A stretch of DNA of 64,000 nt from the NCBI RefSeq assembly GCF_008329985.2, contig NZ_CP038437.2, positions 2,232,001 through 2,296,000 on the forward strand, given 5' to 3'. Below the pieces are notes generated by a model, which saw nothing but the letters and a program-made list of their open reading frames with translations, was not told the DNA's origin and ran no database searches. Shown here piece after piece: positions 35,948 through 44,787 of this stretch (position 1 is the stretch's first letter; each line of letters opens with the position of its first letter). Position numbers and translations under genes: made by a program. Origin of the DNA: Halomonas binhaiensis. GTDB lineage: Bacteria; Pseudomonadota; Gammaproteobacteria; Pseudomonadales; Halomonadaceae.

Positions 35948-36268
35948 TTAGCCAGAAAGCGCAGACGTCGCCCTTGAGAATTCATAGTCGTGGTAACCGA
36001 GGCCCTTGGAAATTTCTTCTCCTGCTGCCTGCGTGCAACATCTGTACGTACGCATCCCGCTTTTGTGCATCGTAGCGCACCATGGGGAAGGATAGGCTCA
36101 GTGCCGCCACTGCGCTGCCGAAACGATCAGAAAATGGGGCCTGCAAGGCAGCGTAGGCCAAGCTTTGCCTCTACGCGGTCCTGTAATGCCCTGCTCGGCC
36201 AGGCTTTCAAGGATCGCGAACACTTTCATGACTGCAGCCACATTATCGGGCTTTTGTGCTGCTGCCAT
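35948..36268 (-). pseudogene. kdgR: Remnant of kdgR (IclR-family 2-keto-3-deoxygluconate regulon repressor)
   Basis: From the ATG at 36268 the reading runs MAAAQKPDNVAAVMKVFAIL then ESLAEQGIT, the normal start of a KdgR-type IclR regulator. It then jumps to the extreme C-terminal part (SDRFGSAVAALSLSFPMVRY, later AYVQMLHAG), with roughly 150 residues missing between. The last segment, EISKGLGYHDYEF, is in another frame and ends at TAA 35948-35950. YHDY is the recognisable KdgR C-terminus. Internal deletion plus frameshift mark a true pseudogene. KdgR normally represses pectin and uronate genes, in line with the kduD relic nearby. Confidence 0.82.
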
Positions 36269-36643
36269 ATCTCTGCATACCTCGTTTCAGAATTTTTGGA
36301 ATCCTGGCCTGAATTTACTCAAAAATATTCTGTTCTGTTACTCCTTTATGGATTGCCTGGCTATCTAAACAAGCGCCAGAATAAAATTACTCATTTTTCA
36401 GAATGTTTTCCGCATTTTTAGCATGGTTCACGGGCCAAATAGCTGGCATCCAGATAAAGTAAGTAGCATCCTATACTAATCTCTTATTCATCTTTGCCAT
36501 TGAGATAATAATTTAAATAAAAAAGTGGAGTCTTATGATGTTAAATGACTTTATTATTTCTATAAATAACAACTTTTAAAATATCTTGTATGATGTTCTC
36601 CATGCATATGTTTTTGTCAAATTTTATTGAATAGGATAGAAAA
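36269..36643. other. AT-rich intergenic region
   Basis: The stretch between the kdgR relic and the DUF302 gene becomes markedly AT-rich from about 36430 on and contains several TATAAT-like words (for example near 36590). It must contain the promoter for the DUF302 gene. No gene is seen. A 143-codon plus-strand frame (35990-36421) crosses the relic in a different frame and is not credible. Confidence 0.45.
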
Positions 36644-37084
36644 ATGGAAGATCAGAATTTTAATAAATCCGAGCTATTAAAGAAAGCACAAGCCAATCAC
36701 TGGAAATGGAAAAGCCCATATTCCGTGAGGGTCACAGTCGATAGGCTGCTGGCTGTGGTTGATCGATATCCTGAGGTGTTGAAATATGATCGTATCGATC
36801 AACAAGCTGTTGCCAAGATCTCAGGGCACAGTATTCTTCCGGCGGAGACAGTCTTCTTCCAGAATAGTAAACTGGTTGGGAAGTTGCTGAGTACCAATAT
36901 CATGGCGATGGAGCAACTGCCGATAAAGACGATCATTTGGGAAGATGAGTCTGGGAAAGTCTGGCTAAAGACAGTCGATATTGATTACATGAACGAGCAT
37001 TACAACCTGAATGGCGGCGATGGTGCTATTCAGGCTATTTATGATCTTCTTCCCGGTTGGGTTGAAGAAGCTGTGCAAGAGTAA
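36644..37084 (+). CDS. DUF302 domain protein
   Basis: A 146-residue soluble protein. The DUF302 pattern is visible: SVRVTVDRLLAVVDRYPEVL, then YDRIDQQAVAKISGHSILPA, the stretch TVFFQNSKLVGKLLSTNIMA, and LPIKTIIWEDESGKVWLKTV. The function of DUF302 is unknown; the fold is a small alpha/beta domain. Base composition is clearly more AT-rich than the neighbours, which suggests recent acquisition. It is single, with its own AT-rich promoter region and a terminator directly behind. Confidence 0.75.
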   Translation: MEDQNFNKSELLKKAQANHWKWKSPYSVRVTVDRLLAVVDRYPEVLKYDRIDQQAVAKISGHSILPAETVFFQNSKLVGKLLSTNIMAMEQLPIKTIIWEDESGKVWLKTVDIDYMNEHYNLNGGDGAIQAIYDLLPGWVEEAVQE

Positions 37085-37113
37085 ATATATCTATTTTGGT
37101 ACAGTAAGTGTTC

Positions 37114-37147
37114 AACGGGTATCCATTATGGATACCCGTTTGGTTTG
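37114..37147 (+). terminator. Terminator behind the DUF302 gene
   Basis: A perfect 11-bp stem (AACGGGTATCC/GGATACCCGTT) with a 5-base loop, followed by TGGTTT on the plus strand. It lies 30 bases after the stop codon. Confidence 0.85.
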
Positions 37148-37222
37148 GTATCTGATCAGACAGAAATTGGTGCTCTTGATGACTTCAAACCAGCATTCTG
37201 ATCGCATGACAACCAGGCAGTG

Positions 37223-38578
37223 TCAGGGCCAGAAAGTGGCCCCCAGCAGCGCAATAGTCAGAATCACCAGCGATACCAGGGCCTCGCCCAGCGTGTAGGT
37301 CTTGAAGCCGCCACGTATGCTGAAACCTGCCAGTTGCGATGTGATCCAGAACCCGCTGTCGTTGACATGGCCAATGCTGATGCCTCCGGAAAGCGCAGCC
37401 AGTGCAATCCATAGCGGATCGACGACACCAATGTTGGCAGCGCCGGCCATGATGGTCATGGCGGTGATGCCGGCGACGGTGCCTGACCCCTGGGCAATCC
37501 GAAAAACGGCGGCCAAGCCATAGGCCAGCAGGACCATGCCAATGGCAGACTGACTCTCATGGAACAGGCTTTCGACCAGGCGGGTGCCGATCTCGGTATC
37601 CTGGATCACCTTGCCCAGAGAACCTCCGGCACCAGTCACCAGCAGGACCAGCCCCGCCGTCTGCAGGCCCCGGGTGGCGCTCTCGTCACGCTGGGTGCGG
37701 TCCATTTCACGCGATGCAACAGCATATGCTGCAAGAGCTCCTGCCATCAGGGCAACAATGCGATCACTGAAAAAAGCAACAGAATCAGGCAGTTCATCAC
37801 CGGCCAATACGCCAAGCTGCTGACAGTAACCATAGAGCGTTCCCGATAGAATCAGCAGGATGGGAAGCAGCACTGGCAACAAGGCCATCCACAGCGGTAT
37901 GCGCTGCGAAGGAGCTTCCGCAGAGGCATCATCTGCAACAGAAACGCCGGCAATCTGATCCTTTTCCGGCTGCCACAGCCCCATATCCAGAATGGTGAAA
38001 TAGATTTTCATGACCACCACGGCAGTGACCAGGCCGACCGCCAGGCCGGCAAAGGTCATCACCCCAATATCGAATCCCAGAATGGATGCCGCGGCCAATG
38101 GATTGGGCGTGGGAGGCACGATGGTATGGGAGGTGGCGGCCCCGATGACGAGAGCTCCAACAGCATAAGGCAGTGGTTTGCCCAATGTCCGTGCCAGGGC
38201 GACGCCCAATGGAATCAGAATCACGAAGGTGACATCGAAAAACACAGGGATCGACAGCAAAAACCCTGTCAACCCTAATACATAAAGCCCACTACCCCTA
38301 GGGGCCATGGCGACCAGGCTATGAGCAATTCGGTGGGCGGCTCTGGAGTCGCTCATCAGTTGGCCAATGATGACGCCGAACCCGATCGGCAAGCCGATGG
38401 CTGCCATGATATTGCCAAAGCCGCTGCCAATGGCTGACACCGTTTCGGATAGTCCGAGATGCATGGCAAGCCCCAGATACAGGCTGCCCATGACCAGGCT
38501 GATGGCAGGATTGAGCTTGAAATAGAGAATCAGGCCGAGAATTAGCCCAATCGCGATGGTGAGATGCATGATTTCCAT
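37223..38578 (-). CDS. GntP-family permease (aldonate-type), end of the rhamnose operon
   Basis: A 451-residue GntP carrier with about 12-14 hydrophobic segments and family landmarks VFFDVTFVILIPLGVALART, SHTIVPPTPNPLAAASILGF and the late GHVNDSGFWI. GntP members import gluconate and related sugar acids by proton symport. The ATG at 38578 follows GGGGAG. It is the last gene of a seven-gene leftward set for L-rhamnose oxidation, so its likely cargo is L-rhamnonate or a related aldonate rather than gluconate (inference). Confidence 0.87.
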   Translation of the reverse strand: MEIMHLTIAIGLILGLILYFKLNPAISLVMGSLYLGLAMHLGLSETVSAIGSGFGNIMAAIGLPIGFGVIIGQLMSDSRAAHRIAHSLVAMAPRGSGLYVLGLTGFLLSIPVFFDVTFVILIPLGVALARTLGKPLPYAVGALVIGAATSHTIVPPTPNPLAAASILGFDIGVMTFAGLAVGLVTAVVVMKIYFTILDMGLWQPEKDQIAGVSVADDASAEAPSQRIPLWMALLPVLLPILLILSGTLYGYCQQLGVLAGDELPDSVAFFSDRIVALMAGALAAYAVASREMDRTQRDESATRGLQTAGLVLLVTGAGGSLGKVIQDTEIGTRLVESLFHESQSAIGMVLLAYGLAAVFRIAQGSGTVAGITAMTIMAGAANIGVVDPLWIALAALSGGISIGHVNDSGFWITSQLAGFSIRGGFKTYTLGEALVSLVILTIALLGATFWP

Positions 38579-38752
38579 GGAAAGCTCCCCGGACTTGTCC
38601 ATTCAAGAACATGCCCATGCAGGAAAATAGGGGCAACAGCTCTCCCGGACACAGCCTTGGGCTGCGCCTCTCTCGCCTGCCACGTCAGTTATGTGTCAGG
38701 AGAATAACGGAACGGAAGAACTGCTGACTGGTGGAGATCGTCTGAGTTGAAT

Positions 38753-40189
38753 TCAGGCTTCCAGATACACGACCTGAGTGTGGGTATATTCGTACAGGCC
38801 GTGCTTGCCATCGGCACCGCCGATGCCGGACTTTCGCACCCCTGCATGGAAGCCTTGCATGGCCTCGAAGTTTTCGCGATTGATGTAAGTTTCGCCGTAA
38901 TCAATTTCCCGACAGGCGCGCATGGCACTGGCCAGGCTGCGGGTATAGATGGAAGATGTCAGGCCGTATTCCGAGTCGTTGGCCAGTGCAATGGCTTCAT
39001 CAAGGTCATCGATCACTTGAATGGGAAGCACTGGACCAAAGATTTCCCTGCGCATGATGTCCATGTCAGCACGGCAGCCTGACAAGACGGTGGGCTGATA
39101 GTGGAAGCCCTTACCCCGTTCAGCCACCCTTCCTCCGGTGATCAGCTCCGCCCCCTCTTCCATCGCGGTCTTCACCATCTGTTCCACTTTGTCGAGTCCA
39201 CCTTGGTTGATCAATGGACCCATCTCGACGTCAGGTTCCGCCAGAGGGTCGCCAAAGGTCGTGGCGGCCATGGCGCTTGCCATGTGGTCGATAAAGTCTC
39301 CTGCGATGGAACGGTGCACGTACACTCTTTCCGCGCAGTTGCATACTTGCCCGGTGTTGATGATTCGGGAGGCACGTATGGCGTTGACGGCCAGATCAAG
39401 GTCCGCATCATCAAGCACAATGGCGGGCGCCTTGCCCCCAAGCTCCAGGTTCAGTTTGGTCAGATTGGGGGCCGCCTGGGCCATGATGCGCGACCCTGTC
39501 GCTACGCTCCCGGTGAAGCTGATCATGTCGACACGGGAACTGCCTGTCAGTGCTTCTCCAGCACCCCGGCCTGCCCCGCTGACCACATTGAAGACACCTT
39601 TCGGCAAGCCGATTTCATGCACGATGCGAGCAAAGGCAAAACAGTTGTTGGGAGTCTCTTCGCTGGGCTTGATAACAATGGTATTGCCAGTGACCAAGGC
39701 AGGAGCCATCTTCCGGGCAATGAGGAAGAACGGAAAATTCCATGGCAGGATGCCCGCAATAACACCCAATGGCTTGCGCAGCATCATGATGGTTTCATTG
39801 GGACGATCGCTTTCTATCACCTCACCTTCGATGCGTCGCGCCCACTCCGCCATGTAGTCCAGGTAGTCCGCTGTGAAATTGACCTCTACTTCCGCAAGGC
39901 CTGTCACCTTGCCTTGCTCAGCACTGATCATCCTGGCCAGTCCAGAGACATCCTGGCGAATACGGGCCGCAATCTTGCGTAGATAGCCGGCACGCTCGAT
40001 GGCTGGCAGTGCTGCCCAGGCTTTCTTTGCGCTATGCGCAGCATCAATGGCGGCTTCAACGTCACTGGCACGGGATTCAGGCACCAGAGACAGCAGGTCG
40101 CCATTGGCAGGGTTACGGACTTCGAGATGTTCGTCAGTGTCGACGAAGGCTGCGTTGATGTAGTTCTGGTACCTGGTCGGAGAACTCAT
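38753..40189 (-). CDS. aldA: Lactaldehyde/glycolaldehyde dehydrogenase (AldA)
   Basis: A 478-residue NAD-dependent aldehyde dehydrogenase that matches E. coli AldA nearly throughout, including WARRIEGEVIESDRPNE, ILPWNFPFFLIARKMAPAL, the catalytic glutamate in NLELGGKAP and the catalytic cysteine in INTGQVCNCAERV. It oxidises L-lactaldehyde, the product of the preceding aldolase, to L-lactate. The ATG at 40189 follows AAAGGAGT; the 121 open codons upstream are the reverse frame of other sequence and low-quality. Confidence 0.94.
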   Translation of the reverse strand: MSSPTRYQNYINAAFVDTDEHLEVRNPANGDLLSLVPESRASDVEAAIDAAHSAKKAWAALPAIERAGYLRKIAARIRQDVSGLARMISAEQGKVTGLAEVEVNFTADYLDYMAEWARRIEGEVIESDRPNETIMMLRKPLGVIAGILPWNFPFFLIARKMAPALVTGNTIVIKPSEETPNNCFAFARIVHEIGLPKGVFNVVSGAGRGAGEALTGSSRVDMISFTGSVATGSRIMAQAAPNLTKLNLELGGKAPAIVLDDADLDLAVNAIRASRIINTGQVCNCAERVYVHRSIAGDFIDHMASAMAATTFGDPLAEPDVEMGPLINQGGLDKVEQMVKTAMEEGAELITGGRVAERGKGFHYQPTVLSGCRADMDIMRREIFGPVLPIQVIDDLDEAIALANDSEYGLTSSIYTRSLASAMRACREIDYGETYINRENFEAMQGFHAGVRKSGIGGADGKHGLYEYTHTQVVYLEA

Positions 40190-40236
40190 GGCGTGACTCC
40201 TTTCATTGTCATTGTGTGTTGGATGGCGTGGGCCTG

Positions 40237-40266
40237 TCGGTTCAATACAATTCGATTCAATACAGT
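40237..40266. repeat. 15-bp tandem duplication over the aldolase stop codon
   Basis: Units TCGGTTCAATACAAT and TCGATTCAATACAGT (13 of 15 identical). On the coding strand each carries TATTGA, the last codon and stop of the aldolase gene. Confidence 0.75.
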
Positions 40267-41060
40267 GCCGAAGGAGTTTCAGGGGGTAATGCGCCACTTG
40301 AGAAACGTGCCAAGGCTTCGCGGGCGGCCTGGCGCAGCAGGCTGATGTCGATGGCAACGGCGACGAAGGTGCAGCCAAGGTCGATGTAGCGGTGCGCGTC
40401 ATCTTCCTGAGGCGCCAGGATGCCCACCTGCTTGCCCGCAGCCTTGACGGTGGCAATGGTCGAAGCAATGGCTTGTTGAACATCCGGGTGCCCAGGATTG
40501 CCGGGATTACCCAATGCCGATGACAGATCGGCGGGGCCGATAAATACCGCATCGACCCCTTCTACCGCCGCAATGGCGGCGGCATTCTCGACACCTGCTG
40601 CCGATTCCACTTGAACGATCAAACATAGCTCCTGATGAGCAATGGCAAGATAGTCGTTGATGTCATCCCAGCGTGTTGCCCGAACCAGCCCTCCGCCAAC
40701 GCCACGTCGGCCGTGCGGGGGATAGCGCATGGCCGACACCAGAGCCTCTGCCTGTTCAGCAGTTTCCACCATGGGAACCATCAGGGTCTGGGCGCCAATA
40801 TCCAGTAATTGCTTGATCAGTGCAGGATCATGATTGACACAACGCACCACAGGAGAGCTGGGGTAAGGTGCCAGGGCCTGCAACTGGGCCAGGATGGTGG
40901 CCACGTTGTTAGGCGCATGCTCACCATCGATCAGCAACCAGTCATAACCCAGGCCAGCTTCGATTTCTGCGGCATAGCCACTGGCGAAGCCGACCCACAT
41001 GCCATATTGCACTCGCTCCTCGACAAGTCCGGCGCGAAAGGTGTTGACGGAAAGTTTCAT
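40257..41060 (-). CDS. rhmA: 2-keto-3-deoxy-L-rhamnonate aldolase (HpcH/HpaI family)
   Basis: A 267-residue class II aldolase. Key places are GYDWLLIDGEHAPN, YPPHGRRGVGGG, the metal-ligand glutamate in VQVESAAGVENA and aspartate in FIGPADLSSALGNPG. Family members cleave 2-keto-3-deoxy acids to pyruvate plus an aldehyde. Next to L-rhamnonate dehydratase and AldA genes, its substrate should be 2-keto-3-deoxy-L-rhamnonate, giving L-lactaldehyde. The close relative HpcH (4-hydroxy-2-oxoheptanedioate aldolase) cannot be excluded on sequence alone. Confidence 0.88.
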   Translation of the reverse strand: MKLSVNTFRAGLVEERVQYGMWVGFASGYAAEIEAGLGYDWLLIDGEHAPNNVATILAQLQALAPYPSSPVVRCVNHDPALIKQLLDIGAQTLMVPMVETAEQAEALVSAMRYPPHGRRGVGGGLVRATRWDDINDYLAIAHQELCLIVQVESAAGVENAAAIAAVEGVDAVFIGPADLSSALGNPGNPGHPDVQQAIASTIATVKAAGKQVGILAPQEDDAHRYIDLGCTFVAVAIDISLLRQAAREALARFSSGALPPETPSALY

Positions 41061-41128
41061 GACGCGGAATCCTCTTTTCTGCCTTGCAGAAAATACTGGA
41101 AAGGCAGCCAGATGAGTGAAAGGACGAG

Positions 41129-41899
41129 TTACTGAAGGTTGACGTACATGCCACCGTCGACAAGCAGTGAAGCTCCCGTGACATAGCGGGCCATGTCAGA
41201 CGCGAGGAATACAATGGGACCTGCGAGATCCTCGGGGTTACCCAGGCGTCCCAGCGGGGTGCGCTGCTCCATGTAGCGACGCTTTTCGCTATCGCTGAGG
41301 TCATCCTTGTTGATGTCGGTCTCAATGGTTCCTGGCAGCACGGCATTGCAGCGGATTCCGTATGGCCCCAGTGCAATGGCGCATGACTGCATGAGCGAGA
41401 GCAATCCGGCCTTGGTTGGCGTGTAATGGGTCTGCATGCCGCCACCAACCAAGGCACTGATGGAACTCACTGCAATGATGGCGCCGCCTCTACCCTGCCG
41501 CTGCATCTGCCGAGCGGCTGCCTGAACGGCAAAGTAGGCACCATTCAAGTTGGTATCCACGGTCTTCAGGTAGGTTTCCCGGGGCATGTCGAGAAAACTA
41601 TGGAAAGGACAGATGCCCGCGTTGTTGACGAAGACGTCAACGCCACCGAAGTGCTCCACTGCTGCTGCTACCAGCTTGTCTCCGGTTTCTGCATCCTCTG
41701 CAGGCGCACCAACGGCCACGGCTGACCGCCCTAGCTGTTCGATTTCACGAATCAATTCGTCCACCTGTGACTTGCTTGACGCACTGCCGCTGTATCCGAT
41801 GACGACATTGGCTCCCTGGCGTGCACATTCCAGGGCTGCAGCACGGCCGATGCCGCGTGAAGCTCCCGTGATCACGACACTCTTGTCATTCAGCAACAT
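41129..41899 (-). CDS. SDR-family L-rhamnose 1-dehydrogenase (probable)
   Basis: A 256-residue classical short-chain dehydrogenase: ITGASRGIGRAAALECARQG, NNAGICPF, catalytic YTPTK within GMQTHYTPTKAGLLSL, and a VDGGMYV ending. It resembles the L-rhamnose 1-dehydrogenases that start the non-phosphorylative rhamnose pathway. The ATG at 41899 follows AGGAG. Gene order (mutarotase, lactonase, this gene, aldolase) supports the role. Sugar specificity is inferred. Confidence 0.82.
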   Translation of the reverse strand: MLLNDKSVVITGASRGIGRAAALECARQGANVVIGYSGSASSKSQVDELIREIEQLGRSAVAVGAPAEDAETGDKLVAAAVEHFGGVDVFVNNAGICPFHSFLDMPRETYLKTVDTNLNGAYFAVQAAARQMQRQGRGGAIIAVSSISALVGGGMQTHYTPTKAGLLSLMQSCAIALGPYGIRCNAVLPGTIETDINKDDLSDSEKRRYMEQRTPLGRLGNPEDLAGPIVFLASDMARYVTGASLLVDGGMYVNLQ

Positions 41900-41937
41900 G
41901 TCATTTCTCCTGTATTCCGTGGAATCTGATGTGATGT

Positions 41938-42837
41938 CTACAAGCAATAGAGGCTGCGGGCGTTATCGCGGAAAAGCCGGGCGAATTCATGCTTCGAGAC
42001 ACCCGAGACAATGTCGGCATATGCCTGCCAAAGCTGGGTATAGCTGGCGTAAAGTCCATCCACTGGAAAGTTGGAAGCGAACAAGGCCCGCTCCACCCCA
42101 AAGACATCGATCGCTTCCCAGATCAGGGGGCGTATCGATTCCGGGGTCCAATGATGATCCAGCATGCCAAAACCGCTGAGTTTGATGCTGACATTGGGAC
42201 ATTGTCCCAGCAGACGGAGGCCATCACGCCAATCCTGCCAACCGGCCAATGTCGTGCGATCCACGTACATGCCTGCGTGATTCAGCACGAATTGGGTGTC
42301 TGCATGCTGACGAGCCAGTGTCGCGGCTTCTGCCATCTGGCTGGGGTAAATCTGCAGGTCAAAGGACAGGTTCCTGTCAGCCAGCAGTGCGAAATGGTCT
42401 TTCCAAAGCTTCTCATGCATGTAATGCCGGCCGACATAGTCGAACAGCGGATTCGCGTGCACATTGAGGATCTGCCGTACGCCACGTACGCTGGTGCTCA
42501 GTGACATGTGCTCGTCGAGAACGGCTTCGGCATCATCCCGGGAAAGATCGACACCCACGACCAGAGCACTGGGAGCCAGTCTTTCCCCTGTCTCCATCAG
42601 GCGGCTCAACCAGCGTGTTTCAGCGATAGGGTCAGTGGCGTCTGCTTCAACATGAACGGTAGCCAGAACCTCGATTTCACCACTTGCCTGCACAAGGTCC
42701 TGGGGCAGGTGGTCATGCGCCATGGGGGAATAGTCTCCCAGCAGGTTGGGCTGGGGATCCGCCAACCAGGGTTGGTTGTTCTCCTTCAGCGACCAGAAAT
42801 GCACATGGGGATCGATGATTTGAAAGGGGCTGCTCAT
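41938..42837 (-). CDS. Amidohydrolase-family L-rhamnono-lactonase (probable)
   Basis: A 299-residue metal-dependent hydrolase of the amidohydrolase-2 family. The N-terminal metal motif is IIDPHVHFWSL, and conserved histidine and aspartate regions are FVLNHAGM and ALFASNFPVDGL. Related enzymes open L-fucono- and L-rhamnono-1,4-lactones. It overlaps the rhaM gene by four bases and lies 38 bases before the dehydrogenase gene whose lactone product it would hydrolyse. Confidence 0.85.
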   Translation of the reverse strand: MSSPFQIIDPHVHFWSLKENNQPWLADPQPNLLGDYSPMAHDHLPQDLVQASGEIEVLATVHVEADATDPIAETRWLSRLMETGERLAPSALVVGVDLSRDDAEAVLDEHMSLSTSVRGVRQILNVHANPLFDYVGRHYMHEKLWKDHFALLADRNLSFDLQIYPSQMAEAATLARQHADTQFVLNHAGMYVDRTTLAGWQDWRDGLRLLGQCPNVSIKLSGFGMLDHHWTPESIRPLIWEAIDVFGVERALFASNFPVDGLYASYTQLWQAYADIVSGVSKHEFARLFRDNARSLYCL

Positions 42838-43163
42838 GTTGACTCCACAGGCAGGAAGGTGAACACCTCCTCGAGCGGCACGGTGACCGGCGAATGATCG
42901 TCATGGGTGGCCATGATATCTGCCATGTAATCCCACCAACGCTGCATCACTTCTCGCTCGGCCAGCCTGTCGACCTGGTGATCATCACGTAACTGCATGA
43001 CGGCAAACAAGGCGAGACTTTCCCGATCGAGAAAGATCCGGTAGTCCAGAATGCCCGCCCTTCTCAATGCTTCACTGAGCTCCGGCCATATCTGGTCATG
43101 TCGACGCTGGTATTCAGCCTCTTGCCCTGGATGCAAGGTCATGCGAAAAGTACGAATCAGCAT
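42834..43163 (-). CDS. rhaM: L-rhamnose mutarotase
   Basis: A 109-residue protein of the RhaM family, which interconverts alpha- and beta-L-rhamnose in the cytoplasm. The N-terminus FRMTLHPGQEAEYQRRHDQI and the middle GILDYRIFLDRESLALFAVM match E. coli RhaM, with the catalytic histidine and tyrosines present; the C-terminal MQRWWDYMADIM is typical. It shows that the operon takes the free sugar, not only the acid. It overlaps the lactonase gene by four bases. Confidence 0.92.
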   Translation of the reverse strand: MLIRTFRMTLHPGQEAEYQRRHDQIWPELSEALRRAGILDYRIFLDRESLALFAVMQLRDDHQVDRLAEREVMQRWWDYMADIMATHDDHSPVTVPLEEVFTFLPVEST

Positions 43164-43188
43164 GGTGTAGTCCTTTCCCTGATGACAA

Positions 43189-43233
43189 ATCTACTATTCA
43201 TCCCTCTACTACCCACCCATCTACTATCCATCC
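43189..43233. repeat. 15-bp tandem repeat, three units, between rhaM and rhmD
   Basis: Units ATCTACTATTCATCC, CTCTACTACCCACCC and ATCTACTATCCATCC. They form the part of the rhaM-rhmD spacer next to rhaM. Confidence 0.85.
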
Positions 43234-43258
43234 AGGCCTGCTTCTGCTCGGAAGAGAA

Positions 43259-43331
43259 TCAATGGCGATAAGTGTTAATGGCGATATGAGTATCAGTGCC
43301 ATATAAGAGCCAATACATATAAGTATCAGTG
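43259..43331. repeat. Nested duplications covering the rhmD 3' end
   Basis: TCAATGGCGATAAGTG is followed directly by TTAATGGCGATATGAG (14 of 16 identical). ATATGAGTATCAGTG (43284-43298) is repeated as ATATAAGTATCAGTG (43317-43331, 14 of 15 identical). The second pair includes the rhmD stop codon in both copies. Confidence 0.8.
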
Positions 43332-44510
43332 AATATATGGGCGATGTAGAGCGCACTCAGGGTTGAGGCGAACACCGAAGCCTGGCCTGTCGAGTGCAGA
43401 AACCTTCATGCGCCCTTGCTCTGGGATGGGTTCGTCCAGCAGCAAGGGATTGAACATGGGAACCACTTCATCGGCCTTGGGAGCCATCATCAGGAATTCG
43501 GCAAATGGGCTGTTGTGCCGGGTGATGACGAAGTGATAGCTGTACACCGATGATCCGTGTGGAACGACGAGCTTGTTATGGGCATCGGCGAGCGCCGAGA
43601 TCTTGATCAGTTCGGTGACACCGCCGCACCAACCCACATCGGGTTGGATGACATCACAGCAGTCCATTTCCATCAACAGACGGAAGCCCCAGCGTGTCGC
43701 TTCATGCTCCCCGGTATTGACCAGCATGCCTTTGGGCACATTGCGCTTGAGCTCGGCATATCCCCAATAGTCATCCGGTGGCAGAGCTTCCTCGATCCAC
43801 TTGAGGCCAAATTCCTGGGCGCCCTGGGCAAGTCGGGTCGCATAATTGACATCCAGGCTCATCCAGCAGTCATACATCAGCCAGAAGTCTTCCCCGACCT
43901 TGGTACGCATATCCGCTAACTGTGCGAGATTGCGAGCAAGTCCCTCGTCACCTTCTGCCGGGCCGTGCACCAGGGGCATCTTGCCGCCGATGAAGCCCAT
44001 GTCCTTGGCCAGGTCCGGTCTTGCTCCAGTGGCGTAGAACTGCAGCTCATCACGCACGGCCCCTCCCAGCAACTCATGTACGGGCTCACCTCGGACCTTG
44101 CCGAGCAGGTCCCATAGCGCCAGGTCGACACCCGAAAGGGTATTGATCACCACGCCCTTGCGCCCATAGAACAGAGTGGCGTTGAACATCTGGTCCCAGA
44201 TCTTTTCGATCTCGGTGACCTTGCGCCCTTCAATGAAGCGGGCCAGATGTTTCTCGACGATGAAGGCACCAATTTCACCCGCTGTGGTAACGGCAAATCC
44301 CACATTGCCGTCGCTGGCTTCTACTTCCACCACTAGCGTACCGAGTACATTGAGACCAAAACTGCTGCGGTTCATACGGTACTCGGGATACTTGCTCATG
44401 GGTGTCGAGATCTGGCCATCGATCCAGTGTCCTTCTCCTTGATCATGATAATCAGCACCACCGCCGCGTACGGTATAGGCACGGACCTCCTTGATGCGAA
44501 CCTCGCTCAT
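43326..44510 (-). CDS. rhmD: L-rhamnonate dehydratase
   Basis: A 394-residue enolase-superfamily enzyme that dehydrates L-rhamnonate to 2-keto-3-deoxy-L-rhamnonate. It follows E. coli RhmD closely: [40 protein letters not shown], metal ligands in [23 protein letters not shown] and NTGEH, and the [11 protein letters not shown] motif. It is the first gene of the leftward rhamnose operon and is divergent from a LysR gene. A 162-base spacer full of short repeats separates it from rhaM. Confidence 0.93.
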   Translation of the reverse strand: MSEVRIKEVRAYTVRGGGADYHDQGEGHWIDGQISTPMSKYPEYRMNRSSFGLNVLGTLVVEVEASDGNVGFAVTTAGEIGAFIVEKHLARFIEGRKVTEIEKIWDQMFNATLFYGRKGVVINTLSGVDLALWDLLGKVRGEPVHELLGGAVRDELQFYATGARPDLAKDMGFIGGKMPLVHGPAEGDEGLARNLAQLADMRTKVGEDFWLMYDCWMSLDVNYATRLAQGAQEFGLKWIEEALPPDDYWGYAELKRNVPKGMLVNTGEHEATRWGFRLLMEMDCCDVIQPDVGWCGGVTELIKISALADAHNKLVVPHGSSVYSYHFVITRHNSPFAEFLMMAPKADEVVPMFNPLLLDEPIPEQGRMKVSALDRPGFGVRLNPECALHRPYIH

Positions 44511-44626
44511 GGCGTTCTCCCGCTTGTATTTAATGACTGTGTATTGAGTGGTCGTTGAAATAACGAAAAGGCTGTAGAGGTTGTAGCCGACATGGCACCT
44601 CGAAAACCAATGACAATGTCGGCACT

Positions 44627-44649
44627 AGTGATACCTTTTGGTTATCACT
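44627..44649. promoter_or_regulatory. Candidate LysR operator between rhmD and the LysR gene
   Basis: An inverted repeat AGTGATA-N9-TATCACT lies centrally in the divergent promoter region. Its core ATA-N9-TAT fits the T-N11-A pattern of LysR-type binding sites. It is about 117 bases before rhmD and 139 before the LysR gene. Confidence 0.55.
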
Positions 44650-44787
44650 TGGATGAAAGGCGCGTATCTGCCCAACATGCGAGATAGGAGACTATTCCTC
44701 TGAATGTCTGGTGTTATACCAATGTCTAGGAAAGGGGCATGCATTCGCTGCCATAAAATTTAGTTATCAATAGACGGATAAGAATGC

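Noticed and set aside
35990..36421. 143-codon plus-strand frame
   Set aside because: It lies opposite the kdgR relic, has cysteine- and arginine-rich random composition and no ribosome site.
40190..40552. 121-residue N-terminal extension of AldA
   Set aside because: AldA proteins are about 479 residues and the ATG at 40189 has AAAGGAGT. The extension overlaps the aldolase gene's 3' end in another frame.
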